Assembly: GCF_030382115.1 (NCBI RefSeq)
Contig: NZ_JAUDRJ010000003.1
Location: 424,856 to 451,816, forward strand
DNA length: 26,961 bases
Direction: 5' to 3'
From: Nostoc sp. GT001
GTDB lineage: Bacteria > Cyanobacteriota > Cyanobacteriia > Cyanobacteriales > Nostocaceae
A program made the translations under genes and the position numbers. The notes under the pieces were generated by a model, which was not told where the DNA came from, did no database searches, and worked only from the letters and a program-made list of their open reading frames with translations. This document shows, in pieces, positions 24,617 through 26,961 of the stretch (its first letter is position 1; the number at the start of each line of letters is the position of its first letter).

Positions 24617-25402
24617 TTAAAGCCAAGCTGAGAAATCTTTGGCAAACTGTGAAAGTGATAACAACTGAATTCGCGGATCGTTTTGAGCCGATTCCCTTTC
24701 TGCTTGGGTATTATAGCCCCAGTCCGCAAGAAAAAGTTTCACATCTTCAAGGTCTGCTTGCTGTTGGACTAACTGTAATGTTTTGAGTCTATCTTCTACA
24801 AACCAGAGACTAACTGACTTGTCTCCTGCTGACTGAATTAAGTCTCGCAAAATTTCATATTTAGGACGCTTGACTTCTTTCCCAAAGATTGCTTCCGGTG
24901 GTAAATTCACTCCTTCTTGTTGCAACAACTGCTCTACAAAACGCCCTTCTTTAGTTGTCACAATGTATAGTTTAACTCCACTGTCAATAGTTAATTTTAT
25001 TTTTTCTATTACAGCCGGATAAAATCTATGCAGACTCAGCCAACCACTTAAATCAGTGGTAATCCATTCATCTCGCTGGTTATCTAGTTTCGCAGCAATT
25101 TCTCTTGCTTGGAGCTTATCATTTAACAAAATTTTTGGGGCAATGCTTACCCATTCATGCAGAATCTTTTCGTCAGGAATTCCATCTATCAAGGCTTTAA
25201 TTAAAATGGGCATTTCCCAACCTGTTTCAATAACAGGTCTTAGTCGATAGAATCTCAAAGCTAAATCATCTGGGGGTGTATCGTTAGCAGAAGACCAAAT
25301 TTCACAGTAGGTACGCCATGCTACCTCAAAATATTCAATTAATCCGTCGCAAATCACTCCATCAAAGTCCAGAGCTAAAATTTTGGGACTACTTGTGGTC
25401 AT
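24617..25402 (-). CDS. HAD-superfamily hydrolase
   Basis: A 261-residue HAD phosphatase-like protein. Motif I LALDFDGVICDG (9-20) has both aspartates (nucleophile and acid/base). Motif II is YIVTTKEGRF (about 145-154, Thr). The motif III lysine is plausibly in GKEVKRPKYE, and motif IV is WFVEDRLKTL (about 200-209) with an acidic pair. The ~100-residue alpha-helical cap (residues 22-120) is of the C1 type. Substrate is unknown. The gene is single on the minus strand with hairpins on both sides. Confidence 0.88.
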   Translation of the reverse strand: MTTSSPKILALDFDGVICDGLIEYFEVAWRTYCEIWSSANDTPPDDLALRFYRLRPVIETGWEMPILIKALIDGIPDEKILHEWVSIAPKILLNDKLQAREIAAKLDNQRDEWITTDLSGWLSLHRFYPAVIEKIKLTIDSGVKLYIVTTKEGRFVEQLLQQEGVNLPPEAIFGKEVKRPKYEILRDLIQSAGDKSVSLWFVEDRLKTLQLVQQQADLEDVKLFLADWGYNTQAERESAQNDPRIQLLSLSQFAKDFSAWL

Positions 25403-25539
25403 TGGTTTGAGAATGAAACTGCTGTTGTCAGCTTACCTGACAAATTTAAATCATGCAGTAATTTTTGTTAGTCTTTTATAATTCATAAATTTGCTGAAAA
25501 AGTATGGTGGCATTGTAAATTTGATTTGTTAATGCTAGG

Positions 25540-26106
25540 TTAACGAGGATCTACACCAGGTTTGCGATCGACTAAACGAATTTGGTTTTGCTTGACTACT
25601 ACGGTGATTAGTGGTATTAAGAGTTTAGCTGGGCCATGAACAACTCGACCTTGAGAATCGTATTGAGATCCATGACAAGGGCAAATAAAGTGATTTTTCT
25701 CAAGATCCCACTCGACTGTACATCCTAAATGGGTGCAGATTGGACTGATAGCGTACTCAGCAATTTGTAGCCCGTCTTGAATAATCAGATAATCAACGCT
25801 ACGATCTGGCAAGCCTTTCACGAGAATCGGAATTCCTGGCTTTGCGGTTGCTAATAGTGCATTAGCTTCAATTTGCTTGCCGTCTTCAGCCAGTGCCACC
25901 GACCCTGGAAGATAATTTTGACAGCGTGAATTCTTTGGATAAAGCGAAGATTGGGTTTCTAGGTCTATCTCACGACTTTGGCTGACTTTGGGAAAAAGAT
26001 ATCTAATAGCTACTGATGCAACTGTAGTACCTAGCATATAGGTTAAAAAATCCCGGCGTGTTTTTATCTTCGCTGGAATTTTGCCATTACTAGAAGAATC
26101 TTCCAT
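25540..26106 (-). CDS. Minor Rieske [2Fe-2S] protein with TAT-type signal
   Basis: A 188-residue protein; the ATG at 26,106 (MEDSSSNGKI) is used instead of a TTG six codons earlier. A twin-arginine KTRRDFLTYMLGTTV and hydrophobic anchor (about 17-36) suggest TAT-dependent membrane insertion, as in PetC. The cluster ligands are C-T-H-L-G-C and C-P-C-H-G-S-Q-Y-D. It lacks the usual PetC context (petA absent), is more divergent near the hinge, and ends KPGVDPR. It is probably one of the minor Rieske paralogues of cyanobacteria, for an alternative electron-transfer route. Confidence 0.87.
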   Translation of the reverse strand: MEDSSSNGKIPAKIKTRRDFLTYMLGTTVASVAIRYLFPKVSQSREIDLETQSSLYPKNSRCQNYLPGSVALAEDGKQIEANALLATAKPGIPILVKGLPDRSVDYLIIQDGLQIAEYAISPICTHLGCTVEWDLEKNHFICPCHGSQYDSQGRVVHGPAKLLIPLITVVVKQNQIRLVDRKPGVDPR

Positions 26107-26433
26107 GATGATTCGATTTACCAAGAAAGGTCTACTAATATACTACGGCGCGATCGCATTAGTATTAATGTACATTTATGTTTACTGTGGATTGATTTTC
26201 ATAAAATTGGCTTTTTTAAGAACTGTTCCTGAACTTTAATTTTTAATTATTATTTATTTCTGGAGTATGAGGTTATTTATAAACCTCAGAGCTAGGCTAT
26301 AACCTAAGATATGTTCCTCACAAAATCTCTTCAAAATATATTCTCAAACTCTCTCCAGGGAAAGAACTCTTTATGCTTTTGATTTTTTAAGCTGTTGTTA
26401 GTCAAGCAATATATTTTAATAACTGAAAGTGCC
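26107..26433. other. Intergenic region before a small hydrophilic gene
   Basis: An AT-rich 327-bp gap between divergent genes. It has a GCGATCGC site near 26,150 and a hairpin TGAGGTT/AACCTCA (26,268-26,288). No gene is seen. The promoters of both flanking genes should lie here. Confidence 0.55.
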
Positions 26434-26766
26434 ATGAGTGATAAAAATCAAGAAAACCAAATTAATCAACCAGTAAGCGAAGACCGGGATTCTCGTGAAA
26501 AGCCAGATGTGAACGAAAGAAACCTAACCGCGAATCCAGGAGATAGAATTTCTGATAAGCCTCAATCAATTGAAGAGAAGGCTAAACAGGCAGCGGTTGA
26601 TGATGTACCAGACATTACAGGCGATAGAATCACAGTACCGACTTACTTTGTTGTGGATGAACCCAACGGCGAAAAGAAGGCACTCCATCACGTTAAAGAT
26701 GCTGAAGAAATCTCTGACGTAATTCGGCAGGCACGACTTGATGAAAATGGAAATCGAATTTGGTAG
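26434..26766 (+). CDS. Small hydrophilic protein, 110 aa, unknown function
   Basis: The ATG at 26,434 gives MSDKNQENQINQ; a longer frame from 26,395 adds 13 residues without a ribosome-binding site. The first 60 residues are charged and disordered-looking, with many Asp, Asn, Glu and Lys. The C-terminus (YFVVDEPNGEKKALHHVKDA and IRQARLDENGNRIW) may form a small fold. No domain is recognised; proteins of this kind are common in filamentous cyanobacteria, often stress-associated, but no such role is shown here. Possibly monocistronic: the next hairpin starts 15 bp after its stop. Confidence 0.65.
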   Translation: MSDKNQENQINQPVSEDRDSREKPDVNERNLTANPGDRISDKPQSIEEKAKQAAVDDVPDITGDRITVPTYFVVDEPNGEKKALHHVKDAEEISDVIRQARLDENGNRIW

Positions 26767-26780
26767 TAGTAGTTTATGGA

Positions 26781-26831
26781 AGACGCAGGGATACAGAGAA
26801 GTTATCAAATACTCTCTGCTTCTTTGCGTCT
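26781..26831 (+). repeat. Imperfect inverted repeat after the small gene, possible terminator
   Basis: AGACGCAGGGATACAGAGA and TCTCTGCTTCTTTGCGTCT are arms of an imperfect inverted repeat 15 bp after the preceding stop. The AGACGC/GCGTCT ends resemble a common cyanobacterial repeat. It could end the transcript of the small gene. Confidence 0.5.
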
Positions 26832-26961
26832 CGCGCTGACAGCAGATTGAAGATATTTTCTTCTGACAGTAGAGTAACAGTAATTCTTTATTGACTGCAA
26901 CTGCGGCCCGTAACTGAGCGCTAGAAATTCGTGTTTTGATTTTGAGTTCAGTTAAAAATCT

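Overview
The window comes from a filamentous, probably Nostocales-type, cyanobacterium. This is inferred from the many GCGATCGC (HIP1) octamers, from family-level cyanobacterial proteins (DUF2808, a cyanobacterial-type NurA, PAS/GAF hybrid kinases), and from abundant Nostoc-style hairpin repeats. It falls into two parts that meet at about position 11,669-11,714, where a 3' fragment of a tRNA-Phe(GAA) gene lies directly in front of that tRNA's own strong terminator.

Left part (1 to about 11,668): the right-hand portion of an integrated mobile element. All its main genes read on the + strand. Two small translationally coupled genes are followed by a 911-residue DUF3854/Toprim plus VapE-type primase-helicase. 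After a 380-bp regulatory gap comes a train of ten genes that are mostly tightly packed or overlapping. They look like virion or phage-structural genes: a 941-residue glycine-zipper protein, a 193-residue candidate shell protein, two small beta-rich proteins with an 'NxNRK...' phage signature, another beta-rich protein, and a one-TM coiled-coil protein. No terminase, portal, classical capsid, tail-sheath or integrase gene is recognisable in the window. The other end, with an intact tRNA-Phe and probably the integrase, should lie to the left. The primase gene carries in its linker a dense GATC-centred array of about 10-bp repeats, bounded by inverted repeats. This resembles an iteron origin nested in a replication gene, as in lambdoid O genes. 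The element ends with a 181/182-bp tandem duplication and a small minus-strand gene.

Right part (11,722 to the end): ordinary chromosome with scattered debris. Next to the att site are an IS5-type transposase remnant and a MITE-like palindrome. Then come, mostly on the minus strand: a DUF1338 protein related to 2-oxoadipate dioxygenase/decarboxylase and a class-III aminotransferase (possible lysine/2-aminoadipate catabolism), a DUF2808/DoxX gene pair, an ArsC/Spx-like protein, a + strand Lhr-like DExH helicase, an FHA membrane protein, a large PAS-PAS-GAF-GAF histidine kinase with a decayed paralogue fused behind it, NurA nuclease, a HAD hydrolase, a TAT-type Rieske protein and a small hydrophilic + strand protein.

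The most interesting points are the putative iteron origin inside the primase-helicase gene, the tRNA-Phe-bounded element with a virion-like cassette that lacks recognisable packaging genes, the tandem 181-bp repeat near its end, and the physical linkage of the aminotransferase with the DUF1338 enzyme. All functional statements come from reading sequence and recalled family knowledge; no search was run.
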